Notes: a model not told the origin generated them from the letters alone. Numbered from the stretch's first letter, positions 28,362-37,192 are shown. The stretch: DNA of 46,241 nt from a bacterium (GCA_030922375.1 JAVEPB010000058.1:1-46241), one strand, 5' to 3'. A program made the numbers and translations.

Positions 28362-28757
28362 TCAATCAAGCGGGACGATGGCTTCGATCTCGACGAGGAA
28401 TTCGGGGGCGGCGAGGGCCGAGATGATGAGCAGGGTGTTGGCGGGGGGGTCGCCCTTGAAGAACTCGCGGCGGACGGCGCCGACGGCGGGGCGGTCGTCC
28501 ACGTTTGTGATGTAGACGGTGGTCTTGGCGATGTCCTCCATGCGCCCGCCGGCGCCCTCGACGACGGCCTTCAAATTTTCGAGGACCTGGCGGGTCTGGC
28601 CCGCGGCGTCGCCGACGCAGACGATGGTGCCCTCCTTGTCGCGGGCGGTCTGGCCGGCGACGTAGAGGGTGCGCCCGGTTTCGACGATGACGCCGTGGGA
28701 GTAAGTGTTGCCGGCGGGCTCGAATACGCTGGGGGGCTGATAGGTGGTGCGTTTCAT
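28362..28757 (-). CDS. RidA-family protein (enamine/imine deaminase type)
   Basis: 131 residues of the RidA/YjgF/UK114 family, which hydrolyses reactive enamines from PLP enzymes. Start ATG 28757 is supported by AAGGAG. Family features include VIVETGRTLYVAGQTARDKEG, QVLENLKAVVEGAGG and the end ALAAPEFLVEIEAIVPLD. The usual catalytic Arg lies in the RPAVGAVRREFF region. It probably shares a transcript with the upstream cupin gene (stop 29136) although a 378-base gap with hairpins separates them. A broken duplicate lies downstream at 27520. Confidence 0.93.
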   Translation of the reverse strand: MKRTTYQPPSVFEPAGNTYSHGVIVETGRTLYVAGQTARDKEGTIVCVGDAAGQTRQVLENLKAVVEGAGGRMEDIAKTTVYITNVDDRPAVGAVRREFFKGDPPANTLLIISALAAPEFLVEIEAIVPLD

Positions 28758-28772
28758 GGCGTTTTCTCCTTG

Positions 28773-29135
28773 GGGGAACCTCGCGGTTCCCCACCTTGCA
28801 GGGGGGCTTGGGTGGGTGCACCTGGCGGTGCTCACCTTTCGCTGGGAGTACCTTGCGGTGCTCCAGATATGTTAAAGCCACCTTTGAGTAGCTTTCGCAG
28901 GTCGATGCCTTCCGCAGGACCTATGCTGTCCGCAGGACCAGCTAACGCTGCCCAAAGAAAGTGAATATCTTTTCTACGCTGTCTGTCAGGGCTAGGCCAT
29001 CTCCGGTGGGGAGTGTGCCGCCCGCTGGGCTTTTGGTACGCCGTCCGCAGGACCAGCTGCGCTGGGGCCCTACCCTGTGGACAGCTAACACTGCCCACAG
29101 AAGGGCAAAAGCTTTTGGTACGCCGTCCGCAGGAC
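28773..29135. repeat. Array of short perfect hairpins between the cupin gene and ridA
   Basis: In 363 bases there are at least nine tight hairpins with 3- or 4-base loops. Class A: ggggaacc-tcgc-ggttcccc (28773-28792), ggtgcacc-tggc-ggtgctcacc (28815-28836, CT bulge), ggagtacc-ttgc-ggtgctcc (28845-28864), all with acc-tNgc-ggt cores. Class B: gtcc-gca-ggac at 28928-28938, 29043-29053 and 29125-29135. Class C: cagc-taac-gctg (28939-28950) and ccagc-tgc-gctgg (29053-29065). Others: gccc-gct-gggc (29020-29030) and ctgtgg...ccacag (29075-29100). ttttggtacgcc precedes class B twice. No gene is seen in this gap; ORFs there are shadows. Confidence 0.8.
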
Positions 29136-29510
29136 TTAACTCACTTTGCCGGTGGCGTCGGCGGCCGGGCTTTTCATGATGATGGCGGTCATGGGGGCGC
29201 CGACGGCGGCGGTCTTGTGCTCGAGGCCCGAGGGGATGTAGGCGAGGGCGCCGGGGAAAAGGTCCTGGCGCTCGCCGTGGGTCTCGGTGTAGCCCCGGCC
29301 CGAAAGGACCCAGATGACCTCTTCCTGGCCCGGATGGGCGTGGGGCTCGTGGGGGGTGTCGGGATTGTACTCGGTCACCCCGACGCGGATGTGCTCGGCG
29401 AGCGCAAGTCCGGGGTGGGTAGCGGTGGGCCCGACGAGGATCTTGGAGCGCCCCCAGGCGACCGGGCCGAAAGGAATTTCGTTAACAGTAATCACTTTTT
29501 TATCAGTCAT
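29136..29510 (-). CDS. Single-domain cupin
   Basis: 124 residues forming one cupin barrel. The first metal motif is clear: HEPHAHPGQEE (His54, His57, His59, Glu63 or Glu64) and the second holds SGLEHKTAAVG. Start ATG is behind GGAG (5-base spacing). A small standalone cupin of this kind may be an isomerase, dioxygenase-like or a binding protein. ridA follows across the hairpin array; the dehydrogenase gene lies upstream on the same strand with 63 bases between, so the three may form one transcript. Confidence 0.88.
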   Translation of the reverse strand: MTDKKVITVNEIPFGPVAWGRSKILVGPTATHPGLALAEHIRVGVTEYNPDTPHEPHAHPGQEEVIWVLSGRGYTETHGERQDLFPGALAYIPSGLEHKTAAVGAPMTAIIMKSPAADATGKVS

Positions 29511-29573
29511 TTGAACTCCATTTTCAAGAAAATATCTGAATAACAGGCGCGGGTTATCCGCACCAGGCGCCGG

Positions 29574-30623
29574 TTAGGCCAGCCGCCGGCGGATGGCCTC
29601 CCCGCACTGGCGGGTGGAGAGGCGGCCGCCGATGTCGGCGGTGCGCTCGCCAGCCTCGATGGCCCCCTCGACCGCCCCGCGGATCGAGGCGGCGGCCGCC
29701 GCGCAGCCCAGGTGGTCCAGGAGCAGGGCCGCCGTCAGCGTCGCGGCCACGGGGTTTGAGATGCCCTGCCCATTGATGTCCGGGGCGCTCCCGTGCACGG
29801 GCTCGAACATCGAGACCCCCCCCATGTTGAGGTTGGCGGAGGGGGCCAGCCCCACCCCTCCCACCAGGGCCGAGGTGATATCGCTCAAAATGTCGCCGAA
29901 CATGTTCTCGGTCACGACGATGTCGAAATCCGCCGGATGGCGGATCAGCTCCATCGCCACGGCGTCCACATGCATGGCGTTGGTCTCGATAGAGGGAAAA
30001 TCGGCCTTCACCTCCTCCCAGGCCCGCCGCCAGACGGGGCCCGCGAATTTAAGTCCTCCCGCCTTATCTGCCACCGTGACCTTCCGCCGCCCGTGGCGCT
30101 CTGCAAATTCGAAGGCGGCGCGAATCACCCGCTCGACCCCCTTATAGGTGTGAACCTCCTCCTGGAGAGCCACCTCATCCGGGGTGCCCCGCTTGAAAAT
30201 TCCCCCCACGTTGGCGTAAAGGCCCTCGGTGTTTTCCCGGAATATCACATGGTCGATTTCGCCCCTACCCCGGCCTTTGAGCGGCGTGAGGTCTTCGTGA
30301 TAGAGGCGGCAGGGGCGAACGTTGGCGTAGGCATCGAGGCCGTTTCGCATATTCATGATGACCTGCTCCTGGACGATTGAGCCAGGGATTCGCGGGTCCC
30401 CGATGGCGCCTTGAAACAAGGCGTCGAACCCCTCGCGGATGGTTTCGGGGGCGTCCTCGGGCATCCCCCGCCCCTCCCGGAGGTAGCGCTCGCTCCCCCA
30501 GTCGAAGTGCGTGAATTCGACGGAAAATGAGGCGGCCGCCGCCGCCGCGAGAAGCGTCTCCTCCGCCTCGGGCATCACCTCGTTTGCAATTCCGTCCCCG
30601 CGCACCACCGCTATATTGACCAT
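29574..30623 (-). CDS. Isocitrate/isopropylmalate-family beta-decarboxylating dehydrogenase
   Basis: 349 residues of the NAD(P)-dependent metal-requiring dehydrogenase family. RENTEGLYANVGG and MFGDILSDITSALVGGVGLAPSANL, with EPVHGSAPDINGQGISNP, are the family signatures. The RENTEG block is that of isocitrate-, tartrate- and homoisocitrate-type members rather than LeuB (which has RELTGG), so 3-isopropylmalate is less likely. A Rossmann-type coenzyme pattern is not used by this family. Start ATG. Probable first gene of the cupin-RidA transcript. Exact substrate not settled. Confidence 0.88.
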   Translation of the reverse strand: MVNIAVVRGDGIANEVMPEAEETLLAAAAAASFSVEFTHFDWGSERYLREGRGMPEDAPETIREGFDALFQGAIGDPRIPGSIVQEQVIMNMRNGLDAYANVRPCRLYHEDLTPLKGRGRGEIDHVIFRENTEGLYANVGGIFKRGTPDEVALQEEVHTYKGVERVIRAAFEFAERHGRRKVTVADKAGGLKFAGPVWRRAWEEVKADFPSIETNAMHVDAVAMELIRHPADFDIVVTENMFGDILSDITSALVGGVGLAPSANLNMGGVSMFEPVHGSAPDINGQGISNPVAATLTAALLLDHLGCAAAAASIRGAVEGAIEAGERTADIGGRLSTRQCGEAIRRRLA

Positions 30624-30789
30624 GAATTGATTCCCAATTGGATGAAAGGCGATTGAATCAGTAGAGCTGCATTTTGGCAGAGGTCAACACTTCCCATCAA
30701 GGCCCCAGCGGCTTCCGTAAGAGTCCGCGGGAGGCTATCATGCAGCAATCGAACTTTTTCAGCGAATAATTCAGGCAAGGAGAACTTAC

Positions 30790-31887
30790 ATGGTCGAGTC
30801 CACCCCTCTGCCCGAGGGCACAGTCCGATTTCCGCACGAGATGATCCATCAATTCGCCTATGCGGTTTTCCGTTCGAAGGAAATCCCCGACGAAGACGCC
30901 AAACTGGTCGCCGACGTGCTCACTAGCGCCGACCTGCGGGGAATCAGGAGCCACGGCGCGGGGAGAATTCAATTTTTCATGGTGCGGCTCGAAAACGGCG
31001 TGATTAACAAAAACCCGAACATGGTTTTCACGCCGGGCAGCGACACGACAGGCGTTCTCGACGCAGACGGCGGGCTCGGCATTGTTGCTTCAAACCGCGC
31101 AATGGACGAGGCCATGGCGCGGGCCGACAGACACGGCTGCGGATTTGTATCCGTGATGAACAGCAGCCACTTCGGATACTGCGGTTACTGGTCGATGAAG
31201 GCAATGAAAGAAGGATATATCGGAATCAGCATGACAAACGGCGGCCGCCGGGGGACGGCCACCTACGGGATTGACCCGCTTTTCGGAACAAATCCATTCA
31301 GTATCGGCATCCCCGGCGGGCCGGGAGGCCATGACTTTCATCTTGACATGGCCACCTCGATCGTTGCCGTCGGTAAAATCGAGACTGCCCTCAGAGAGGG
31401 CCGTGAGGTTCCCAAGGACTGGATTCCCAGCAGCTACGGCCCCCCGAAACTGAACGAGAGAAGCATCCTTACGCACGACGTTCCCGTCCTCCCGCTGGGC
31501 GGCGAGGGCATGGATGGCGGTGGCCATAAAGGCTATGGACTTTCGCTAATGGTGGAACTCCTCTGCAGCATCCTCTCGGGAGGGAATTTGAAGGATCGCA
31601 TCGCGGGCGCGGCCGGGGAGGCACGGCCCGGCACCGGTCATTTCTTCGGCGCCATCAAGGTCGAGGGTTTCCGTGACGCGGCGAGTGTTTTCGGTCAGAT
31701 GGCCGAGACATTTGACGTTATTCGAAATTCCCGGAAAGAGCCGGGACAGGACCATATTTTTATTCACGGAGAGCCCGAGGCCATCGCCGAGGAGGAAAAC
31801 AGACGTATCGGAATCCCAATCACGCCGGCCGTGCTGGAGCAAATCCATTTACTCAACGATCAGTTGCAACTCGGGTTCGAACTATAG
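30790..31887 (+). CDS. Malate/L-lactate dehydrogenase-like protein (Ldh2 family)
   Basis: 365 residues of the LDH2/MDH2 family of NAD(P)H-dependent 2-oxoacid reductases, which lacks a classic Rossmann fold. Seen are GIRSHGAGRI (active-site His), VMNSSHFGYCGYW, GTNPFSIGIPG and GGHKGYGLSLMVELL. Start ATG behind AAGGAG (7-base spacing). It is divergent from the dehydrogenase at 29574 and convergent with the cytochrome maturation operon, ending 23 bases from it. The natural substrate (malate, lactate, ureidoglycolate or other) is unknown. Confidence 0.92.
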   Translation: MVESTPLPEGTVRFPHEMIHQFAYAVFRSKEIPDEDAKLVADVLTSADLRGIRSHGAGRIQFFMVRLENGVINKNPNMVFTPGSDTTGVLDADGGLGIVASNRAMDEAMARADRHGCGFVSVMNSSHFGYCGYWSMKAMKEGYIGISMTNGGRRGTATYGIDPLFGTNPFSIGIPGGPGGHDFHLDMATSIVAVGKIETALREGREVPKDWIPSSYGPPKLNERSILTHDVPVLPLGGEGMDGGGHKGYGLSLMVELLCSILSGGNLKDRIAGAAGEARPGTGHFFGAIKVEGFRDAASVFGQMAETFDVIRNSRKEPGQDHIFIHGEPEAIAEEENRRIGIPITPAVLEQIHLLNDQLQLGFEL

Positions 31888-31910
31888 GCGGCCAGCCGAA
31901 ACCCACGACT

Positions 31911-32531
31911 TTACGATGAGTCGGGCGTTGAAGCCTTGAAAACACCCTCCAGATACCGAATCATTCCGGGGCCGTCCCACTTGCGGGGCCCGATAAACTT
32001 GCGGAGCAATATACCCTTAGGATCGACAACAAAGGTTTCGGGGACTCCGGTCGTCCGGTAAAGTTTTTTCACGCTTCTCCTCGAGTCGAGCAGGATCGGA
32101 AACGTAATTCCGAAACGATCCACCCATTTCCGGACAGGATCCGCTCCCAAGGCGTCGATACTCACCCCAAGAATCTCAAACGGAGCGCCCTTGGTCTTCA
32201 TCTTTTTGTAAAGGTTTTCCAGGTCCGGCATTTCGTCGATGCAGGGCGGGCACCAAGTGGCCCATACGTTAACGAGCACGACCTTCCCTCTGTAGTCGGT
32301 GAGGTTGGCCGTCCCTCCTCCCAGCAAGGGGAACGTAAACACCGGGGCTGGTTTCCCCAACACCGGAGCGGGAAACCTCGTATCGAGCCTCACGGGTTCG
32401 GTAGTCACCCCCACCCAGAAAGCCCAGATTGCCGTGACAACAACAGGCGTCAGGATAATGGCCAGCGCCCTTTTTCGAGCTCTTTCCAAATGTTTTTCGA
32501 TCTTTGGCTCTGATGATTGAACTGAATTCAT
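31911..32531 (-). CDS. TlpA/CcmG-family periplasmic thioredoxin, second of two
   Basis: 206 residues with an N-terminal membrane anchor (about 22-42) and a thioredoxin domain with active site WCPPC (Cys94, Cys97). Start ATG. It is the last gene of the ccm operon, 18 bases after its paralogue. The role inferred is reducing apocytochrome cysteines, or CcmH, before haem is attached. Two such proteins side by side suggest division of labour. Confidence 0.92.
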   Translation of the reverse strand: MNSVQSSEPKIEKHLERARKRALAIILTPVVVTAIWAFWVGVTTEPVRLDTRFPAPVLGKPAPVFTFPLLGGGTANLTDYRGKVVLVNVWATWCPPCIDEMPDLENLYKKMKTKGAPFEILGVSIDALGADPVRKWVDRFGITFPILLDSRRSVKKLYRTTGVPETFVVDPKGILLRKFIGPRKWDGPGMIRYLEGVFKASTPDSS

Positions 32532-32549
32532 GACCGCCCCGCTGATTGC

Positions 32550-33224
32550 CTAACCCTTTTCCTTGAGAAGATGATCGATGAGGTCGAAAGCAGCCTCGCT
32601 GTCCCACTCACGGGCTCCCATACCATATGCCACGACACGCCCCGCCCGGTCGATAAGATATGTCGTCGGCAACGCACGGACCCGGTAAGCCTGCTTTACC
32701 TTGTTTTCGGGGTCCAAAAGAATCTGAAAATTTAGCTTCAGGCTTTCGGTGAATTTCCGGACCGCGTCGGAGTTTCCCTGGTCCACCGAGATGGCAATGA
32801 TCTGAAAACCTCTGTCCTTGAATTTATCATAAGCACGCTGCATGGCCGGCATCTCGCGGATGCAGGGAGGACACCAGGTGGCCCAGAAATTTACAAGGAT
32901 AATATTGCCTCGATCTTGGCTCAACGATCGATTCTGCCCGTCAAGTGTCTTCAGAAAAAAATTCGCCGATTCGGTCCGGCCGGCAAGGGGGAGAAAACTC
33001 ATCTTCCTGAATAAATCGATTTCGGTGGAGGTCGTTTGAGGGGAAGGACCCCAGACCGCATGCGAGAAAACATCTTCAAAAGAGTTTACCGCCAAAACCG
33101 TTCCCGTCACCAGGAAAAGAAGAAGCGCCGACAGTACAATCATACGGTGTCCCCGAGGGCGCCTATCGCGTGGGGACAGACCATCGACCCTTGAAGCCAA
33201 AACCACTTTGGGATCAAATCGCAT
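32550..33224 (-). CDS. TlpA/CcmG-family periplasmic thioredoxin, first of two
   Basis: 224 residues; ATG 33224 was taken because AAGAG lies 8 bases before it, though the frame is open to 33263. A membrane segment lies at about residues 28-47, then a linker and a thioredoxin domain with WCPPC (Cys118, Cys121 from this start) and VDQGNSDAVRKF. Both copies have the same fold as CcmG/ResA. Sits between ccmH and the second thioredoxin on one transcript. Confidence 0.88.
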   Translation of the reverse strand: MRFDPKVVLASRVDGLSPRDRRPRGHRMIVLSALLLFLVTGTVLAVNSFEDVFSHAVWGPSPQTTSTEIDLFRKMSFLPLAGRTESANFFLKTLDGQNRSLSQDRGNIILVNFWATWCPPCIREMPAMQRAYDKFKDRGFQIIAISVDQGNSDAVRKFTESLKLNFQILLDPENKVKQAYRVRALPTTYLIDRAGRVVAYGMGAREWDSEAAFDLIDHLLKEKG

Positions 33225-33280
33225 CAACATGTCTCTTAATAAAAAGACGCCGCTCCCGGCCAAAAGGCGCGGTCAAGGTC

Positions 33281-33811
33281 CTAGCTTTCGAATTCATCCA
33301 ATTCCCGCTGCAAGCGGCTCATGAGGGGATCATCTTGTCCTCCGTTCGAAGGAGATTCTTCGAAGGTGGCCGATTCCTCAATTTTCCCCGGAGGGATAGC
33401 CGTCCAGGCCCGGACCAATACATAAAACACCCCCAATCCGGCCAAGATTCCCGCGAATGGCAACCCCCAGGCCGTTAGATAGAATCCCTCCGCGGGTGGA
33501 GCTGGCAATACATTTTCCGCGCCGTATACCTCGACAAAGTATTGGAAAATTTTTTCTTTCGACTCCCCCGCCCGTGCCTTTCGGCGAACCAACTCACGCA
33601 ACTGCGCACCCTCGGCGCTGGGGCAGGCTTGTAGAACTTTGCCTGGACAAACAGGGCTCATCAGCGTGTTGACGACTTCCAGATAAACACTATCGGGATC
33701 CGCGGCGGCCCCTCCATTCTGAACAGCCGCTACCGACCAAAATACCGCGGCCGCCAGAACGACGGCGAGCCCTACGGACCTCTTCCTTGAAGAATAATCT
33801 TTATTTCTCAT
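33281..33811 (-). CDS. ccmH: Cytochrome c maturation protein CcmH
   Basis: 176 residues: an export signal (about 11-30), a periplasmic helical part, one membrane helix (about 112-135) and an acidic C-terminus. The redox pair is not the classic CxxC: it reads MSPVCPGKVLQAC, giving Cys55 and Cys63 eight residues apart. This CPG...C pattern occurs in some non-proteobacterial CcmH relatives. It handles the apocytochrome thiols. Its start overlaps the end of ccmD by 11 bases. Confidence 0.86.
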   Translation of the reverse strand: MRNKDYSSRKRSVGLAVVLAAAVFWSVAAVQNGGAAADPDSVYLEVVNTLMSPVCPGKVLQACPSAEGAQLRELVRRKARAGESKEKIFQYFVEVYGAENVLPAPPAEGFYLTAWGLPFAGILAGLGVFYVLVRAWTAIPPGKIEESATFEESPSNGGQDDPLMSRLQRELDEFES

Positions 33812-33974
33812 CGGCCTGACTTTCTCGTGCCTGGATCCCAGGCGCGGAAAACCCTTTTTCGGAGGAGTTCTCCGAAAATTCGGCTCTAAGGCGAGTCGTT
33901 CTGGAGTAAAGGGCCCACCAGTATAATCCTATCGCTCCCAAAACGACCAGATATGCGGCAACCACATAGCCCAT
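33801..33974 (-). CDS. ccmD: CcmD-like small membrane protein
   Basis: 57 residues from ATG 33974, adjacent to the ccmC stop (TAA then ATG with no gap), ending in TAA 33801-33803. It has one N-terminal membrane helix (YVVAAYLVVLGAIGLYWWAL) followed by a basic tail (YSRTTRLR), which is the usual layout of CcmD, the small partner of CcmC that helps release holo-CcmE. The rest is polar. Position and architecture carry the call, since CcmD is poorly conserved. Confidence 0.85.
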   Translation of the reverse strand: MGYVVAAYLVVLGAIGLYWWALYSRTTRLRAEFSENSSEKGFSAPGIQARESQADEK

Positions 33975-34718
33975 TTATCCCTCCCGCGCGGCGCGGACGG
34001 CCTCAAGGCGATGATGAAGTTTTTCAAGCGCCGTCCGCCGCTTCACAAAGTAGATGAAGACAAGAGTAAACGCCAACAATGAAGCCCACAGAGCGGTGCG
34101 CATCGAATCGGGAAGCTCCCCCATCCCTCCCGACCGCATGACCACCGGACCGGGGTGAAGCGTCCGCCACCATTTTACGGACATATGCACAATCGGCACG
34201 TCGATGAAACCGATGATGCCGAGAACGGCCGAGAAGCGCGCCCGTTGTTCTTGGTCGGTCATGTAGGAGCGAAGCATAAGGTATGCCACATAGATCAACC
34301 ACAAAATCATGGATGTCGTCAGCCGCGCATCCCAGGTCCACCACACGCCCCATACCGGGCGCGCCCAAATCGGACCTGTGATAAGGACCAAAGTGCAGAA
34401 CACCATGCCGACCTCGGCGCAGGAATAGGCCCTGATGTCGTCGGCCACGTTTCGCCAAATGAGATAGCGAATAGAAAATATGAACACCAGGAAAAACGCG
34501 AGAAAGGCAATCCAGGCGGAAGGGACGTGGACATAGAATATCCGTTGCGCCACTCCCTGCCGCGCCGTCGTAGCAACGAAAATATCCGCGTAAACGGCGA
34601 AAACCAGGGCAGCCGCCCCCGCGAGGGCGAGCCAGCGGTTAAAATTCTCTTCTCGAGTCCATACGAATCTGGCGATAACAAAAAAGGACGCCAGGAAGAT
34701 CCATTCATAAAGGCCCAA
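33975..34718 (-). CDS. ccmC: Haem exporter/handling protein CcmC
   Basis: 247 residues with six membrane helices and the tryptophan-rich haem-handling motif PVWGVWWTWDARLT. CcmC attaches haem to CcmE. Start TTG, behind GGAGGA (7-base spacing). It is followed directly by ccmD and preceded by ccmB with about 100 bases between. Confidence 0.95.
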   Translation of the reverse strand: MGLYEWIFLASFFVIARFVWTREENFNRWLALAGAAALVFAVYADIFVATTARQGVAQRIFYVHVPSAWIAFLAFFLVFIFSIRYLIWRNVADDIRAYSCAEVGMVFCTLVLITGPIWARPVWGVWWTWDARLTTSMILWLIYVAYLMLRSYMTDQEQRARFSAVLGIIGFIDVPIVHMSVKWWRTLHPGPVVMRSGGMGELPDSMRTALWASLLAFTLVFIYFVKRRTALEKLHHRLEAVRAAREG

Positions 34719-34820
34719 ACGCTCATCCTCCAGAAGATCAAGAAGGGAAAAAGGCCAAGACCCAAAACCCTTCGAACTTAAATATTCTCCTCACCAATCA
34801 ACCACCGGACATGACTGCGA

Positions 34821-35504
34821 TCATTCCTCCAAAATATACTCGAATGTCACCGCCGAAGCCGCAATAAAAATCAGATCGTACGCACCGAGCATCTTTATCC
34901 AGTCGCCCATATCCGCCCAGCCCGCACCGTCCAAGGCGGCAACAGTCGCTTTAACGGCGGCGATCAGCACCGGGACCAATAAGGGAAACAAAACGACGGG
35001 AAGCAAGACGTCGCGGATCCGCGTCCTAGCGGTCATCGCCGCAAACAGCGTTCCAACAGCCGAAATCCCGACAGTCGCCGCAAGAGCAACAAGAGCCAGA
35101 GCCCCCAGATTCTCCCACACCTTCGCCCGGTAAAATACAGCGAGAGCCATGAACCCGACCACCTCCATGACGGCAATCAAGATGAAGATGGAAATCATTT
35201 TCCCGAAAAAAAGGGCGGAAGGGTCCGCCGGGGTCAGCCGCATCGCCGAAAATCCATTACTCTCTCGTTCTATCCCCATCGAACGGGACATACCAATCAC
35301 GGAGGAAAATAAAAAGGCGACCCATAAAATTCCCGCCTGCATGGGCGCCTCCCCACCACCTAACCCGGGGCCGAAGGCAAAGCTGAACAAGGTCAACACG
35401 AGCAGCGCGAAAACAAGCATAACCAGGAGGCTTTCCCGCGTCCTAAGCTCCACGCGGAGATCTTTTTCAATGACCGCCCAAATGACGGAGAAGAAAAATT
35501 TCAT
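34821..35504 (-). CDS. ccmB: Haem exporter permease CcmB
   Basis: 227 residues with six hydrophobic segments, the membrane partner of CcmA. RTRESLLVMLVFALLVLTLF and the SSVIGMSRSMGIERE block are like CcmB. Its ATG overlaps the ccmA stop by four bases (ATGA), so translational coupling is expected. Together the two power release of haem-loaded CcmE. Confidence 0.93.
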   Translation of the reverse strand: MKFFFSVIWAVIEKDLRVELRTRESLLVMLVFALLVLTLFSFAFGPGLGGGEAPMQAGILWVAFLFSSVIGMSRSMGIERESNGFSAMRLTPADPSALFFGKMISIFILIAVMEVVGFMALAVFYRAKVWENLGALALVALAATVGISAVGTLFAAMTARTRIRDVLLPVVLFPLLVPVLIAAVKATVAALDGAGWADMGDWIKMLGAYDLIFIAASAVTFEYILEE

Positions 35505-36223
35505 TCACCCTCCCCCCCCAGCGCCGCCGAGACCATCTCGACGCATGTCTCGCAGGAAGGCGCCCGAAGCACCACCTCCCCTTTGGAGAGGACCACAACA
35601 TTATCAGACAAGCTAAGCGCACGCGGAATATCGTGTTCGGTCAGCAAAAAACTCCGGGGGGCGCCGTCTTCGAACCTTCCTCCACCCGAAAAATCCCGGA
35701 GGATAGATTCCAATCCGGCGACGGCCACCTGGTCGAGCCCCGCAAACGGCTCGTCCAGCAGGAAAAACTCCGGTTCATGGAGCATGGCCCGGGCCAAAGC
35801 CGCCCGCTGGCGAAGACCCTGGCTCAGCGTGCTGATTGGCTCGTTCAGGCGTTCACTGATGCCCAGGACCTCGGTAAACCGCTCGCACCGTCCTGCCACC
35901 ACCCCCTCCGGAAGACGAAAGAGTTTGGCGAAAAATTCGAGATTCTCTCTCAGGGTAAGGGAGGGATACATAAGGGGATCGTGTCCGAGGAGTCCGATTC
36001 GCGCCCGATCCCTGGTGGACACCGGGTTTCCAGAAAAGAGAACTTCCCCCGTGTTGGGCCGGAGCAGCCCGGAAAGAATCCGGAGAAGAGTCGTCTTTCC
36101 GGATCCATTTGCCCCGAGAAGCGCAACCCGGCTACCCCGCTCAAGGGAAAAATTCACCCCTCGGAGAGCCCACCGCCACCCAAACCGTCGTGAGACGCCA
36201 ACCGCTTCCCGGTTTGCGGGCAT
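35501..36223 (-). CDS. ccmA: Haem exporter ATPase CcmA
   Basis: 240 residues with Walker A GANGSGKTT, Q-loop GLLGHDPLMYPSLT, signature LSQGLRQR, Walker B FFLLDEPFAGLD and a switch His in LTEHD. Starts immediately after the stop of the preceding unknown membrane protein and overlaps ccmB by four bases. It provides ATP hydrolysis for the CcmAB complex. Confidence 0.94.
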   Translation of the reverse strand: MPANREAVGVSRRFGWRWALRGVNFSLERGSRVALLGANGSGKTTLLRILSGLLRPNTGEVLFSGNPVSTRDRARIGLLGHDPLMYPSLTLRENLEFFAKLFRLPEGVVAGRCERFTEVLGISERLNEPISTLSQGLRQRAALARAMLHEPEFFLLDEPFAGLDQVAVAGLESILRDFSGGGRFEDGAPRSFLLTEHDIPRALSLSDNVVVLSKGEVVLRAPSCETCVEMVSAALGGEGE

Positions 36224-37192
36224 CTAGCGGGAAAGCTCCCTGAGGCGCTCGAAACGGGAGCCCCGGACGGACTCAAACTCGCTGTCGGAGATTTCCCCCT
36301 GCGCCCGGCGGTCGTCGAGGGCCGCGATGGCACGGACAAGCTCGTCCCGCTCCGCCTGAAGGGTTAACTCCTGCTTCCTCCTTCCGCGAATCCAGAAGGC
36401 CAGCCCAGTGCCGAGGATAAAAACACCTCCCCCGGCAGCGAAAAAATAAAGAATTCCACCCCCCGAATCAGGCGCCTTGAGAGAAAAACGGACCACATTT
36501 CCCGAGCGGGAAGCGGTGGTATAGGACTCGTATTCACCATCCTCGAACTTAACCGGACTGCCAACGCTAAAACCCTCGGCGTCCACCTGCACCCGATCTT
36601 TTTGAGGGAGAAGGGCGAAACTCGGAGTGCCATAAACGATGGGGCGCTCGACGAAAATACCCCCGAATTCATCCGCTAGACGATAGAACAGGCCGACTAG
36701 CTTCATCCCCGGCGGGATCGGCTCGGTCGATAAAATCTCCTCGCCCGCCCATTGGACATTCTTCGGATCGAGGCCCTGCACCGGAGCGGTCATCTCCGCT
36801 CCCGGATTTCGAATGTTGTTGCTCTTCGGGAGTGCGAATCGCAACGTCGGCGCGCCTCCCTTCGAGACAATGGTTGATTTTCCCCGATTCTCGAACATGA
36901 AGATTTCCCGAACCTCAAAAAATCCCTTGGCCAGGCGGACAAACAGGATGTTCCGCGAGAGGGCGAGCTGGGAGGTGTCCGTCGTTGTCCCGCCCGTAGG
37001 CGCCTGCGAGCCAGTAGCCTTTTCAGGCGACGCGGAAGATGACGGAGAGCCGGGGGCTTTTCCCGGCTGTGAAGCGGCGGATGGGGGTGTCTTCTCCGCC
37101 AGGGCGGCGAAGGCAAAAGTTTCGGTTTCGGTTGACACCAACACAAAAATAGAAATAAAAACAATAACTTGTATAACATTCCAACGATTCAC
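36224..37192 (-). CDS. Unknown exported membrane protein of the ccm operon
   Basis: 322 residues from GTG 37192. A signal-like hydrophobic segment (about 6-28) leads a Pro/Ser/Thr/Ala-rich linker, then a beta-rich periplasmic domain, a membrane helix near residue 257-277 (LYFFAAGGGVFILGTGLAFW) and a C-terminal cytoplasmic helical hairpin (ERDELVRAIAALDDRRAQGE, then SEFE). That last element resembles the SHOCT/CcmI-type helical hairpin of the neighbouring gene. No family is recognised. It is immediately before ccmA with no gap, so co-transcription is certain if the operon is real. It may stabilise the complex. Confidence 0.7.
   Translation of the reverse strand: MNRWNVIQVIVFISIFVLVSTETETFAFAALAEKTPPSAASQPGKAPGSPSSSASPEKATGSQAPTGGTTTDTSQLALSRNILFVRLAKGFFEVREIFMFENRGKSTIVSKGGAPTLRFALPKSNNIRNPGAEMTAPVQGLDPKNVQWAGEEILSTEPIPPGMKLVGLFYRLADEFGGIFVERPIVYGTPSFALLPQKDRVQVDAEGFSVGSPVKFEDGEYESYTTASRSGNVVRFSLKAPDSGGGILYFFAAGGGVFILGTGLAFWIRGRRKQELTLQAERDELVRAIAALDDRRAQGEISDSEFESVRGSRFERLRELSR

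Noticed and set aside
28236..28964. Long plus-strand frame of 242 residues
   Set aside because: It is antisense to ridA and to the hairpin array, is Gly/Ala/Asp-biased, and has no ribosome site or family features.
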